From positions 2,662,234 to 2,726,233 of the forward strand of contig NZ_KI669560.1 of the NCBI RefSeq assembly GCF_000508085.1: DNA of 64,000 bases, read 5' to 3'. The position numbers were made by a program, and so were the translations under genes. Origin of the DNA: Sediminibacterium sp. C3. Its GTDB lineage: Bacteria > Bacteroidota > Bacteroidia > Chitinophagales > Chitinophagaceae. The notes beneath the pieces were generated by a model, which made no database searches, was not told the origin of the DNA, and saw only the letters and a program-made list of their open reading frames with translations. Of the stretch, positions 25,967-35,268 are shown piece by piece (position 1 is the first letter of the stretch; every line of letters begins with the position of its first letter).

Positions 25967-26806
25967 TCAAGGGTTACATCGCTGGCAATACATGGGATCC
26001 TCTTTTTGCTTTCCAAAAGGGAAATTGATTTCCTCCTCAAACTGACAGTATTTACAAGTATAAACATGAGACAGTACGGATTGAGTAGGCAATCCACAAA
26101 GCTCACAGGGTAATCCATTTTTATCTGAGGAAACCACAAAGCCTGGCATAGAACAGGAAGGACAGGTCGACAAAATGGCTTTGGCTAATTTATGAGCTGC
26201 TTTTTCAATAATGCCCATCCGGGTTGGATTGTGCATTGCCCGCATGTCTGTTTCAATCCAGAAACGGGCATCTGACGTATTTAATTTGTTGATTGCTTTA
26301 TTTAAATCCTCCCGATTCCGAATTCCTTTAATCCATTCAGCAGGGGTTTCTAAAGACCTTACCATTACTGCATGTTGCGGAAATTTTACCCTATTCAAAA
26401 AATCGTCCAATTCAACACCGGCCACTACTTCCCTACCCTGATAATTGGTTTCAAAAGACAGTTCTCTCACCAATATTTCAACATTATTCTTTCGATCAAT
26501 AAAAATTAACCATTCATCGTCCGCCTGTAAAAATGGAATAGTCGGATGAGGACCAAAAGAACCTTCACTGGCAATACCCAGATCAAAACCCATGGCATCC
26601 ATTGCCATCACACATTTTTTTCTAACGGTTTCAACCGGATCCCACTCCCTCTCTATTTCACCTGAGAAAGTTCCCAATTTATCAGTATTAAATTCACTGG
26701 GAATTATACATTTAACGCCAATAGATGATTCAATTAAAGGGGCAATTACCTGCTCCTTGCCATGCATGGTTCCTATAACCAAAGACCTATCCTGAAACAT
26801 CTTCAT
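25967..26806 (-). CDS. DUF6671 family protein with C-terminal zinc ribbons
   Basis: A 279-residue protein. The N-terminal part (VIGTMHGKEQVIAPL, then FNTDKLGTFSGEIER) matches my memory of DUF6671, whose function is unknown. The C-terminal 70 residues carry four CxxC knuckles: C215/C218, C234/C237, C251/C254 and C274/C277, enough for two structural zinc sites. The conserved TMHGKE, DTD-like and GEIER acidic residues look catalytic or metal-binding. It is probably cytoplasmic and is followed by the sugE-like gene. A link between the two is only positional. Confidence 0.75.
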   Translation of the reverse strand: MKMFQDRSLVIGTMHGKEQVIAPLIESSIGVKCIIPSEFNTDKLGTFSGEIEREWDPVETVRKKCVMAMDAMGFDLGIASEGSFGPHPTIPFLQADDEWLIFIDRKNNVEILVRELSFETNYQGREVVAGVELDDFLNRVKFPQHAVMVRSLETPAEWIKGIRNREDLNKAINKLNTSDARFWIETDMRAMHNPTRMGIIEKAAHKLAKAILSTCPSCSMPGFVVSSDKNGLPCELCGLPTQSVLSHVYTCKYCQFEEEINFPFGKQKEDPMYCQRCNP

Positions 26807-26809
26807 TCA

Positions 26810-27772
26810 TTAATTTACTTCTTCTGCCCTTTGTTTTTCAACCTGCAAAATATTATTTTGTATATCCTGCATGATCCATCTTGCCCACCAGCTTGCATAA
26901 AAATTAAAAGTAGTATTCATTTTAAAAAAACTATACAAATGCAAACGATACTTTCCATCCTGTAGTTTTTCCAATTCATAAGTGCCATTCAATACATCAA
27001 AAAATTGCCCGCCAACTACCACATGCTGATCCAGCGTGGTGGAAGGTATTTCATGGGGATTTGCCTTAATAGTAAAAACCATTTTCATCTGATGTTCGTA
27101 TTCTGTAACGGTTTCATGAAATACTAGGCCATTGGTAAATTCTGCCTTCCTGTAAGCCCCCACTCCCTCATAATTCAATTCTGCCTTAACAGGTCTGGGG
27201 AAGCCCAGTAACTTAGTGAGCCAGCCTTTATCCTGAGCAGTTGTAATCCCCTTTACCCTGGTAACATTTTTCCATATTTTATCGGGACTGGATTGAATAT
27301 CTATAAAGGTATAAGCCTGATAAGTGCCCGGAATGGAGCCGATTGATTGTTCGAGCGGAGACAAAAAAAACGGAAATAACAGCAATAATGAAATTTGCAT
27401 CTTCGATTGCTTCTGCCTAAATTTTAAATACGCTCCGAAAATACCGCCCAGTGAAGCTGAAGCCAGAAACAAAGGCAAAACCATAAGCCAGCAGGCCCAG
27501 CCTTCCCAGGCCAGCAATAATGTAATAATCAGAAAAAGAAAAACAGGCAGCCAGGGTATAAAAATCTTATAAAATACGTTCTCAGCATTCACATCACTGG
27601 AAAAATAAACTGAGAGGGCACCTACAATAAAAGGAAGTAATAATAAAAAAGAAAGGGACATTACCGAAAAAAGGCTTTCCCAATCTTTGACGCCGAAAAA
27701 CAAACGGAGTATGATGGCATATAAAGTAGGAATAAACAACACTTTTATAATAAGGGATACCGTAGGTTTCAT
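26810..27772 (-). CDS. Membrane protein with C-terminal SRPBCC-like domain
   Basis: A 320-residue protein. Residues 1-145 hold five predicted membrane helices. Residues about 150-305 look like a Bet v1/START-type (SRPBCC) domain: AYTFIDIQSSPDKIWKNVTRV is the usual opening (IxxxPxxIWxxV), with later VTEYEHQMKMVFTIKA and GTYELEKL strands. SRPBCC domains bind hydrophobic ligands, and the role here is unknown. Its start overlaps the stop of the WG-repeat frame by one base, so the genes are coupled. It ends 3 bases before the DUF6671 start. Confidence 0.75.
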   Translation of the reverse strand: MKPTVSLIIKVLFIPTLYAIILRLFFGVKDWESLFSVMSLSFLLLLPFIVGALSVYFSSDVNAENVFYKIFIPWLPVFLFLIITLLLAWEGWACWLMVLPLFLASASLGGIFGAYLKFRQKQSKMQISLLLLFPFFLSPLEQSIGSIPGTYQAYTFIDIQSSPDKIWKNVTRVKGITTAQDKGWLTKLLGFPRPVKAELNYEGVGAYRKAEFTNGLVFHETVTEYEHQMKMVFTIKANPHEIPSTTLDQHVVVGGQFFDVLNGTYELEKLQDGKYRLHLYSFFKMNTTFNFYASWWARWIMQDIQNNILQVEKQRAEEVN

Positions 27773-28353
27773 TATTGTACTTTTTCGCCTTTACTGTTTA
27801 TATAATACCCATCTTGTCCTCCAAGTGAAAGCAACACTTTTAGCTTTCCCTTCCGCTTTAATTCTTCCCCATCACCTTCAAGATAATAACATTTGATTAA
27901 AGGGAATAGCAAAGACCCGTCCTTTTTAATTAATCCATAAGTAGATTCAGAACCAATAACATTCTTGTTCTCAACTATTTTGGCAACTCCATTTGAGAAT
28001 GCCCAAACAGACTGATATCGATTGGAAATAACCAATTTGCCGGATGTATCAATAAAACCATATTTGGGGTTGGTAGCCAATACCCCATTTTTCTCAAAAC
28101 TGACTCCACATAATCCTTCTGAAAAACCTGAACTATGCACTCCCTCAAATTGCCCAGAGATCACCAATTTTCCAGAGACATTAATGAACCCCCATTTCCC
28201 ATCTGAAACAGAATAACTTAGCTTTCTACCACCAATATATACGGCTGCCAGGCCTTCACTAAAATGACCAACCTGAAAATACTGATGCGGAACAACCAGC
28301 TCTCCTTTTTTATTAATGAATCCCCATAAATTATCCTTTACAATAGCCATCAA
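27772..28353 (-). pseudogene. WG-repeat protein, C-terminal part (gene cut by in-frame stop)
   Basis: A 193-codon frame of WG (KWG) repeats: DNLWGFINKKGELVVP, KWGFINVSGKLVISGQF and YGFIDTSGKLVI. The frame stays open upstream to the stop codon 28384-28386. Across that stop, the same frame encodes the rest of a repeat (EQTGTKFSNGLMAIV), so this is the second part of one gene spanning 27772-28755. WG repeats form β-propeller-like surfaces of unknown binding role. ATG 28353 lies within a repeat and is unlikely to be a native start, although translation could restart there. Confidence 0.75.
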
Positions 28354-28383
28354 ACCGTTAGAGAATTTTGTACCTGTTTGTTC

Positions 28384-28755
28384 TTAGTTATAACTAAATT
28401 TCTGCAATACCTTGCCCTTATCATCAATAATCATGGCCTTTTTATCTTCCATACAGACGACTCCAACCCCATCTGAAAATTCCCCTGCTCGAATATATTG
28501 AGGGGGTACTATTTCAAAACCCTTTTCATTAATATATCCATATTTACCAAAACTAACAATGTAATGTTTACCCTCATTGAACTTGCCTGTGATATGATAA
28601 TCGTACTTCCCGGGTGTAATAACAGTTCCGGATGCTGTTTTCAATCCATATTTACCGTTATCATCCCTAAAAGTTACAGGAAGATCTTGTGCTATTACAT
28701 CAAAGAATAAAGACAAAAGAATCAAAAAAAGTCCGGAATGTTTAGATAAATGCAT
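28384..28755 (-). pseudogene. WG-repeat protein, N-terminal part with signal peptide (ends at a premature stop)
   Basis: A 123-codon frame with a signal peptide (residues 1-22, DVIA-Q) and WG-type repeats (NGKYGLKTASGTVITPGKYD, in short KYGLKT...ITP; KYGYINEKGFEIVPPQY). It stops at TAA 28384-28386 in mid-repeat after LQKFSYN, and the repeats go on in the same frame. A single base change from a sense codon explains it. The intact secreted protein would have about 327 residues. Confidence 0.78.
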
Positions 28756-28908
28756 CTCAATAAGCTTTTGTATATAATCAAACTAAATCTAAAAACAATT
28801 CAAATGAATTCATATACGTAAAATGGTATATTTTTCCTCAGGGAAAGCATATTCATCCCCTTCCGGAATCCCAAATAATAATTATATTGTCCATTCAAAA
28901 TTTGCTAT

Positions 28909-30102
28909 ATGAATTTAACCACAGGAATCAAGTTATCCTTGATGATGTTTCTTCAGTATTTTATATGGAGTGCCTGGTATGTTACCATGGGTACTTATAT
29001 GAGTGAGCCACCCTTACAAGCTACCGGTATTCAAATCGGGGCTACTTATGGCGCACTGGCTATCGCTACCATGATTTCACCCTTTTTTGTAGGGTTAATA
29101 GCCGACCGCTTTTTTGCGGCCCAAAAAATCATGGGAGTACTCCATATTCTGGGCGCAGGACTATTGTTTATGGCAACCAAAATAACAGACAACAATGTAT
29201 TCTATTGGGTCATCCTTTGTTATTCACTGGTGTACATGCCCACCATTGCTTTAAGCAACAGTGTTGCCTTTTCACAAATGACTGATCCGGGTAAGCAATT
29301 CCCATGGATCCGGGTTTTTGGAACCATTGGCTGGATTGTAGCCGGTGTGATGATTGGCCAAATGGGAATTGAAAAATCAGCAGACACATTTTACATTGCA
29401 GCTGCAGTGTCAGGGGGATTGGGACTGTTGAGTTTTATTTTACCCAACACACCTCCTAAAGCGCAAACAGCAGATGCTTCTTCTGCTTTGGGTACGGAAG
29501 CATTCGTATTATTCAAAGACAAATCTTATCTGGTATTCTTTATTGCTGCCATCCTGATTTGTATTCCACTATCATTCTACTATGGCTTTGCCAATCCATT
29601 CCTGAATGAATTAGGTTTCCCGAATGCAGCCTCCAAAATGACGCTCGGACAGGTTTCTGAAGCCGTATTCATTCTGGCCATTCCATTGCTATTCAACAGA
29701 ATTGGCGTGAAGAATATGCTGATCTTTGGTATGCTGGCATGGGTGCTGCGCTATGTATGTTTTGCCTATGGCAATGTGGGTGATGCTTCCTGGATGTTGT
29801 ATGCTGGTATTGTATTACACGGAATTTGCTACGACTTTTTCTTTGTTACTGGCTATATGTACACTGAGAAAAAAGCAGGCGAAAAAATCAAAAATGCCGC
29901 TCAGGGTCTGTTCACTTTTGCCACTTACGGATTAGGCATGGTGATTGGTACCAGCTACTCTGGTTTTGTGGTAGAAGGAGCTAAAGTAGGTGAAGGCCAC
30001 AACTGGATGAGCATCTGGATGGTGCCTGCTTATATTGCTGCTGCCGTATTAGTTTTGTTCATCATTTTCTTTAAAGAGAAAAAAACAGTTACTGCCAATT
30101 AA
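28909..30102 (+). CDS. MFS transporter, nucleoside:H+ symporter (NHS) family
   Basis: A 397-residue protein with twelve helices. The N-terminal MMFLQYFIWSAWYVTMGTYM region, in short FLQYFIWSAWYVT, plus GLIADRFFAAQKIMG, SLVYMPTIALSNS and WIRVFGTIGWI are characteristic of the NupG/XapB-type NHS family. It should import nucleosides or a related sugar derivative with protons. The Gfo/Idh/MocA oxidoreductase follows after 23 bases in the same direction, a pairing often seen in sugar or polyol catabolic loci, so the substrate may not be a nucleoside. Confidence 0.88.
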   Translation: MNLTTGIKLSLMMFLQYFIWSAWYVTMGTYMSEPPLQATGIQIGATYGALAIATMISPFFVGLIADRFFAAQKIMGVLHILGAGLLFMATKITDNNVFYWVILCYSLVYMPTIALSNSVAFSQMTDPGKQFPWIRVFGTIGWIVAGVMIGQMGIEKSADTFYIAAAVSGGLGLLSFILPNTPPKAQTADASSALGTEAFVLFKDKSYLVFFIAAILICIPLSFYYGFANPFLNELGFPNAASKMTLGQVSEAVFILAIPLLFNRIGVKNMLIFGMLAWVLRYVCFAYGNVGDASWMLYAGIVLHGICYDFFFVTGYMYTEKKAGEKIKNAAQGLFTFATYGLGMVIGTSYSGFVVEGAKVGEGHNWMSIWMVPAYIAAAVLVLFIIFFKEKKTVTAN

Positions 30103-30125
30103 TTATTTCACTCAAATAAATTTTC

Positions 30126-31319
30126 ATGCAACGCATTGCCATGTTAGGTTCCGGCTTCATTGGCCGTTTTTATGCAGATTCCCTGCAAGGTTACAGAAGC
30201 AAGGATAAAATTGTAAGTATCTATTCCAGAAGAGAAGAGAGCGCAAAAAAGTTTGCGGAAGATTATCAGTGTCATCATTATACTACGGTAATGGAAGAAG
30301 CTATTGCCAGAGAAGATGTAGACATTGTTTGTATTTCATTGCCCAATCATTTACACGAAGAAGCCGTGATGCTTTGTTGTAAGCATAAAAAAGCGGTAAT
30401 GACCACCAAACCATTGGGAAGAAATGCTGCAGAAGCAAAGCGCATGCTGGAAGCGGTAGAAGCTGCGGGAATTTTTAACGGATACCTGGAAGACCTGGTA
30501 TACACACCCAAATTTATTAAAGCCAGTCAGAGTGTTCACGAAGGCGCTTTGGGAAGAGTCCTTTGGGCAAAAAGCCGTGAAACTCATCCTGGCCCGCACA
30601 GCGAATGGTTCTGGGATATTGAACAAGCTGGTGGCGGCTGTATACTGGATCTGGGCTGCCATTGTGTTGAAATCACCAGAAGTTATATTGGCAAAGACAT
30701 TAAGCCAGTTGAAGTAATGTGTTGGGCCGATACACAGGTAAAACCTATTGAGGCTGAAGACCACGCCATTGGTCTTGTCCGCTACGAAAACGGGGCCATT
30801 GGCCAGTTTGAAGTAAGCTGGACTTTCAGAGGCGGATTAGATTTACGTGATGAAGTGATGGGTACGGAAGGGACCATCTGGATCAATTCTTTTTTAAGAA
30901 CCGGATTCGATATGTTTACCACTGGTAAAGGAGGAGACTATATTGCAGAAAAAGCAGAAAGTAATAGTGGCTGGCTTTTTCCTGTCGGGGATGAATTAAA
31001 TGAACTGGGTTATAACCATATGTTCATGGATATGTTCAACGCGCTTGAAAAAGGAACAGCACCAAAAGAGACTTTCTATGATGGATATGTGGTGAATGCC
31101 ATTTTAGATGCGGCATATAAGAGTGCAAAATCCAAAGCATGGGAACCTGTGCAACTGGATATCTGGCGCGGCAAAACAGGACTTACCAAAGAATCTCATC
31201 TGGTATCGTACGATGAGAATCATTATCTGGTTAAGGAAGAAACAACTCACTATGGTGCCAGGAAATTAATTCTGAAGCACAAGACTACCGGAAAAATTAC
31301 AGAACAGGTATTGAATTAA
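30126..31319 (+). CDS. Gfo/Idh/MocA-family NAD(P)-dependent oxidoreductase
   Basis: A 397-residue dehydrogenase. The Rossmann motif is GSGFIG (8-13). TTKPLGRNAAEAKRM is the family EKP-like segment with Thr in place of Glu, and ILDLGCHCVEI carries the catalytic-region histidine. Members oxidise or epimerise sugars and inositols with NAD(P). It is probably co-transcribed with the MFS transporter. Its 3' end overlaps the convergent cmk by 23 bases. The substrate is unknown. Confidence 0.88.
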   Translation: MQRIAMLGSGFIGRFYADSLQGYRSKDKIVSIYSRREESAKKFAEDYQCHHYTTVMEEAIAREDVDIVCISLPNHLHEEAVMLCCKHKKAVMTTKPLGRNAAEAKRMLEAVEAAGIFNGYLEDLVYTPKFIKASQSVHEGALGRVLWAKSRETHPGPHSEWFWDIEQAGGGCILDLGCHCVEITRSYIGKDIKPVEVMCWADTQVKPIEAEDHAIGLVRYENGAIGQFEVSWTFRGGLDLRDEVMGTEGTIWINSFLRTGFDMFTTGKGGDYIAEKAESNSGWLFPVGDELNELGYNHMFMDMFNALEKGTAPKETFYDGYVVNAILDAAYKSAKSKAWEPVQLDIWRGKTGLTKESHLVSYDENHYLVKEETTHYGARKLILKHKTTGKITEQVLN

Positions 31320-31989
31320 TTTTTTCATTTGCCCACTGAAGAGCGGTTTTTAACTGCTCTTCACGGGTTAAATGACTGTTATCGAGCACAATTGCATCAT
31401 CTGCTTTTCTTAATGGGCTGAATTCTCTGGTACTATCAATCTGATCACGCATTGCAAGGTTCGCTCTTACTTCATCTTTTGTTATTCCAGGATTTTTAGC
31501 CGACAATTCCAGAAATCTTCTGGCCACTCTGATTTCAGGATCCGCAGTTACAAATATTTTTAATTCAGCATTGGGAAATACAGTGGTACCAATATCCCTG
31601 CCATCCATTACAATCCCCTTCTGAATACCCATTTTCTGTTGCTGAGCAACACCAAATTCTCTTACATAGGGATTTGCCGCTACATCACTTACCAGATTAC
31701 TTACACGCATCTCCCTTATCTCTTGCTCTACATTTTTCCCATTCAATAATATATCGCTGGATCCTTTCTCTGCATTGTAATCAAAAGCAAGACTGATATT
31801 TTTTAACGCTTCCTGAACAGACAAATCATTCGTATAATCAATATCATGCTGAATAAAATATAATGTGATAGCACGATACATTGCGCCGCTATCTATGAAG
31901 ACATAATTTAGCGCCCTGGCCATTTGTTTAGCCAGGGTGCTTTTTCCACAAGATGAATATCCGTCCAGGGTAATAATAATTTTTTTCAT
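31297..31989 (-). CDS. cmk: Cytidylate kinase
   Basis: A 230-residue kinase that phosphorylates CMP and dCMP with ATP. The P-loop is GYSSCGKST (10-18). DSGAMYRAIT, the MDGRDIGTTVFP segment and the arginine-rich RVARRFLE are all diagnostic, and the length is normal. The C-terminal coding end contains an imperfect 11-bp hairpin (31338-31362) of no clear role. Its stop lies inside the convergent oxidoreductase gene. Confidence 0.96.
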   Translation of the reverse strand: MKKIIITLDGYSSCGKSTLAKQMARALNYVFIDSGAMYRAITLYFIQHDIDYTNDLSVQEALKNISLAFDYNAEKGSSDILLNGKNVEQEIREMRVSNLVSDVAANPYVREFGVAQQQKMGIQKGIVMDGRDIGTTVFPNAELKIFVTADPEIRVARRFLELSAKNPGITKDEVRANLAMRDQIDSTREFSPLRKADDAIVLDNSHLTREEQLKTALQWANEKINSIPVL

Positions 31990-32014
31990 ACTGCTAACTT
32001 ACCCCCAAAGGTAA

Positions 32015-32566
32015 TTAAGAAGGCAATACCACTGTGTCTACCACATGAATCACCCCATTACTTTGGTAAACATTGGCAATGGTTACTTCAGACATACCGC
32101 CTTTTTCATCTGTTAAAATCAACTTTTTACCCTTCATGCTGGCTTTTAGAATGCCTCCGGAAACGGTCTTTAATTCGGCTGTACCTTTTCCTTCCTTAAT
32201 TAAAGCTGCAATAGCTGCAGCATCTAACTTACCGGCTACTACGTGATAGGTAAGGATTTTAGTTAAAGTAGCTTTGTTTTCTGGTTTAACAAGAGACTCA
32301 ACCGTACCAGCTGGTAATTTTCCAAATGCAGCATTGGTAGGAGCAAAAACGGTGAATGGACCGGAGCTCTGAAGCGTCTCGACCAATCCTGCTGCTTTAA
32401 CAGCTGCAACCAAAGTGGTATGATCAGCCGAGTTCACTGCATTCGCAACAATGTTTTTTGAAGGATACATGGGAGCACCACCTACTTCAACAGTTTTCTC
32501 GCTCATCTGAGCGGACAGGGAATTCACAAAAAAAGCAGAAGCCATTACAAATAGAATCTTTTTCAT
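32015..32566 (-). CDS. Secreted fasciclin (FAS1) domain protein
   Basis: A 183-residue protein with a signal peptide (residues 1-19, LSA-Q). One FAS1 domain fills the rest: VNSADHTTLVAAVKAAGL, then the first conserved block GPFTVFAPTNAAF and the second block NGVIHVVDTVVLP. FAS1 proteins take part in adhesion and sometimes act at the bacterial surface or in the matrix. It stands 25 bases upstream of cmk on the same strand. Confidence 0.92.
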   Translation of the reverse strand: MKKILFVMASAFFVNSLSAQMSEKTVEVGGAPMYPSKNIVANAVNSADHTTLVAAVKAAGLVETLQSSGPFTVFAPTNAAFGKLPAGTVESLVKPENKATLTKILTYHVVAGKLDAAAIAALIKEGKGTAELKTVSGGILKASMKGKKLILTDEKGGMSEVTIANVYQSNGVIHVVDTVVLPS

Positions 32567-32629
32567 ACTGTAGTTTTTAAATTTTTAAAAATGATACAGT
32601 ACGTACGAAAGCAGATTCAATTTGGATTG

Positions 32630-33553
32630 TTAAGGAAAATAAAAAAGATTGGGGTAGTCTGAAATAATTCCATTTACTCCCAGTTTCCTTAACCGTTTCA
32701 TTTCATCCAGATTATTCACCGTCCAGGGAATCAGTTGCATATTTTGTTTTTTACAATCCGCTACCATCGCTGCATTTACCAGAGAGAAATGCGGACTATA
32801 AGCAAAAGGCGTAAAACCCAATTCTGATAACTGTTGATCCAGGCTTCTTTTATCCTCCCCTTCAATTAATAAAACCGCAGGAATGGATGGATATTGCTGG
32901 TGCAAATATTGGAGTGTTCTAATATCAAAAGACTGAATCGTTACCCGATTTGTTATCTTTTTATTTTGAATAACCGACACCAATAAATCAACAAAGGTTT
33001 TGGGATCGGGATGAAAAATGCCGTCAGTAGAGGGCTGCGTCTTGGTTTCTATATTATAATGTGGCAATGCTTTTTTCTGTTGCTTGGCATAAGCATCTGC
33101 CGAATCAATCACTTGTAATAACAGCGGTTTGGTGATGGCCATTTTCTGTTGTTGTGGAAATCTTGTATTGCCCCTGAGTCCTACATCGTAACGTTGGGTA
33201 GCAGCATAACTCATCTGAAAAATATTCAGTTGCTTTTCTTCCTGAATAGTAACAGCATTGCCGTCTGGCTTACTGGCAATTTCATGATTAAAAAAAGGTT
33301 CATGACTCAATAGCACTTGCTTGTCTTTGGTAATAACCACATCCATTTCCAGCGTCGTTGCTCCTAAATCTATGGCTTTGTACATCGCAGGAATAGTATT
33401 TTCAGGAACCAGCCCCCTTGCTCCTCTATGCCCCTGCCAGTCAAATGAGTAATTGCGATTCATTTTATTTTGTTTGATAGGGGTACAGGAAAAAAGAACC
33501 AATCCCGTTAATAAGATGACCAGTAAATTACGATATGCTGATTGGTAACTCAT
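32630..33553 (-). CDS. Glycerophosphodiester phosphodiesterase lipoprotein
   Basis: A 307-residue TIM-barrel phosphodiesterase that releases glycerol-3-phosphate from glycerophosphodiesters. The lipobox ends LVLFSC (C23), so it is membrane-anchored. Catalytic residues are visible: H42 and R43 in QGHRGARG, E51, E69 and D71 in LEMDVVIT, and H84 in LLSHEP. The final GVNGIISDYP is typical. It starts 7 bases after the PaiB-like gene and is probably co-transcribed with it. Confidence 0.93.
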   Translation of the reverse strand: MSYQSAYRNLLVILLTGLVLFSCTPIKQNKMNRNYSFDWQGHRGARGLVPENTIPAMYKAIDLGATTLEMDVVITKDKQVLLSHEPFFNHEIASKPDGNAVTIQEEKQLNIFQMSYAATQRYDVGLRGNTRFPQQQKMAITKPLLLQVIDSADAYAKQQKKALPHYNIETKTQPSTDGIFHPDPKTFVDLLVSVIQNKKITNRVTIQSFDIRTLQYLHQQYPSIPAVLLIEGEDKRSLDQQLSELGFTPFAYSPHFSLVNAAMVADCKKQNMQLIPWTVNNLDEMKRLRKLGVNGIISDYPNLFYFP

Positions 33554-33560
33554 GATATTG

Positions 33561-34184
33561 CTATTTTTTCTTTAATCGCATGCGCATTTCTTCAGCTGCC
33601 AACTGTTCTTGCAAGTTCCCCTGCTGCAAAGATTGCAGAATGGCTTCTTGGGTTTCCAAAGGTTTATTCTGACTCCATTTAAATACATGATCTAAACTAC
33701 TTACCTCAATTTCAAATGCAACAATTGCTTTCATATTTGATTGCACATATTCATGGGTCATATGCTGCATTAGCGAAGGAGAAGAGGAATCATTTTCAAA
33801 ATGAGCGGTTAATTTATCCAGCAGCTGAAATAAAGCATCCTGATCTAAAAAAGCAATTTTACCCTTGGCCTGAACAGTAGAATAGTTCCAGGTGCTGGCG
33901 GTATTTTGTGGTGAATAATGCCGGGCACTTATATAAGAATGAGGGCCCTGAAAAAGCACCAGTACCTGCTGATGATTTTCAAAAGCAAGTGTATGGCTTT
34001 GTTTGCGCATAATATGCCCCTGCAAATACAATTTATCCTCTCTGGATTCCAACATCAAAGGAACCTGTGTTGCCACAGGATAACCGTCCTGTCCTATACC
34101 GCAAATAGTTGCAAAAGCATTCTCTTTTATAAATGAGATTACTTCATCCCTGTCTGCAGAAGAAAAATAAGAAGTTTGATACAT
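33561..34184 (-). CDS. FMN-binding protein, PaiB-like
   Basis: A 207-residue split-barrel flavoprotein of the PaiB (transcriptional regulator-type) family. ATICGIGQDGYPVATQVPL, in short DGYPVATQVP, then LYLQGHIMRKQ, YISARHY and TWNYSTVQAKG are the family landmarks. Bacillus PaiB affects sporulation and degradative-enzyme genes, but most members are uncharacterised and may simply be flavin enzymes. It stands 31 bases upstream of the GDPD gene's partner group and follows the mrp-porin pair on the same strand. Confidence 0.88.
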   Translation of the reverse strand: MYQTSYFSSADRDEVISFIKENAFATICGIGQDGYPVATQVPLMLESREDKLYLQGHIMRKQSHTLAFENHQQVLVLFQGPHSYISARHYSPQNTASTWNYSTVQAKGKIAFLDQDALFQLLDKLTAHFENDSSSPSLMQHMTHEYVQSNMKAIVAFEIEVSSLDHVFKWSQNKPLETQEAILQSLQQGNLQEQLAAEEMRMRLKKK

Positions 34185-34215
34185 GGCACCTGCAATGTAC
34201 CACTAATTTGAAAAA

Positions 34216-35268
34216 TCAGAAACTGAATGCCAGTGCAGTAATTGCAGAAAACAAACTGGAAGACGGCATTCTGTTGTTATTGATGAAAATGGCATCCTTA
34301 CTGTTTAATTGCTTGAGCTCAAACCGCCAGAGCAATTTCTTTGCAATGCTGTAATCAGCATTTAAAGAATAGCCATTAACAATAAACTGATTAGGTGTTC
34401 CCGTAAAAACAATGATTCCATATGGATCCCTGAACGACTCAGCCCTGATAGCTATTTTTAATTGGTCATTGAAAGTATACTGAACCATTATTACGGGGGT
34501 GTGCCATGATTGCGATTGGGTTAAGCCAGCCATTTTTTGAAAGCCAATATCTAGGCCAGCAGTGATCCCCAGCTGATTATTCAATTGATATTGTAGATAT
34601 AAATTATGAAAGAAACGTCCCTCGCCAATGAAAGAACTTGAATTCAGGACCCATTTACGATCAGGCCTGAATTGAATCTGATGGCCAAAGGAAGGTGCTT
34701 TTGTTCCTGCAGGAATTCCAATAGTCTGCCATCCGGTTAATATCAATCCACTAAACAGCCATTGATTATTAGAACTTATATACGTTGTTTTAACTCCTGT
34801 TTCAAAATAAGGTGAATTATCTGCAGCCAGGCTTCTGCTAAGTGTCCAGCAATCTTTACCAATCGCACTTTCAAAACCTATATGGGAATTAAAAACACCT
34901 ATATCCAGCCACCAGTTTTTACGAGCACTCAGTTTCCAACCGAAATTGGATTCCAATAAATGCTTAGAAATGCCTTTTTCATTTGTATAATTTGCCCGCA
35001 TATAACTACCGGCCGCCAATGAAAGGTTGGCTCTGAAGCGTTCCTTATTTAGGCTTGCTTTTATAAATAAAAGATTCACTGCAGGCTTTTTGTTGTCACC
35101 ATAATTATAAGCAAAGGGCGCTCCATTTAAAATGACGGGACCATTTGCATTGTGATGATAATACATTTCTGCATACCCGTTCAGCTCAACTTTATTTGTG
35201 CTATCGGTATTTTGTCCCCATATTAACTGAATGCAGAAGCAATAAAATATGGTGAAACGGAATTTCAT
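34216..35268 (-). CDS. Outer-membrane porin-like β-barrel protein
   Basis: A 350-residue protein with a signal peptide (residues 1-18, IWG-Q). The mature part alternates aromatic and polar residues across many predicted strands (VELNGYAEMYYHHN, RANLSLAAGSYM, WWLDIGVFNSHIGFE). It ends in LAFSF, a C-terminal aromatic as outer-membrane barrels have. The AGSYMRANY, FNSHIGFESAIGKD and SRSLAADNSPY pattern is that of BBP2/DUF-type porins. Its ATG is directly adjacent to the mrp stop (35268/35269). Confidence 0.82.
   Translation of the reverse strand: MKFRFTIFYCFCIQLIWGQNTDSTNKVELNGYAEMYYHHNANGPVILNGAPFAYNYGDNKKPAVNLLFIKASLNKERFRANLSLAAGSYMRANYTNEKGISKHLLESNFGWKLSARKNWWLDIGVFNSHIGFESAIGKDCWTLSRSLAADNSPYFETGVKTTYISSNNQWLFSGLILTGWQTIGIPAGTKAPSFGHQIQFRPDRKWVLNSSSFIGEGRFFHNLYLQYQLNNQLGITAGLDIGFQKMAGLTQSQSWHTPVIMVQYTFNDQLKIAIRAESFRDPYGIIVFTGTPNQFIVNGYSLNADYSIAKKLLWRFELKQLNSKDAIFINNNRMPSSSLFSAITALAFSF

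Noticed and set aside
31338..31362. Hairpin with 11-bp near-perfect arms just after the oxidoreductase stop
   Set aside because: It lies inside the cmk coding sequence and has no T-run on either strand, so it is not a convincing terminator.
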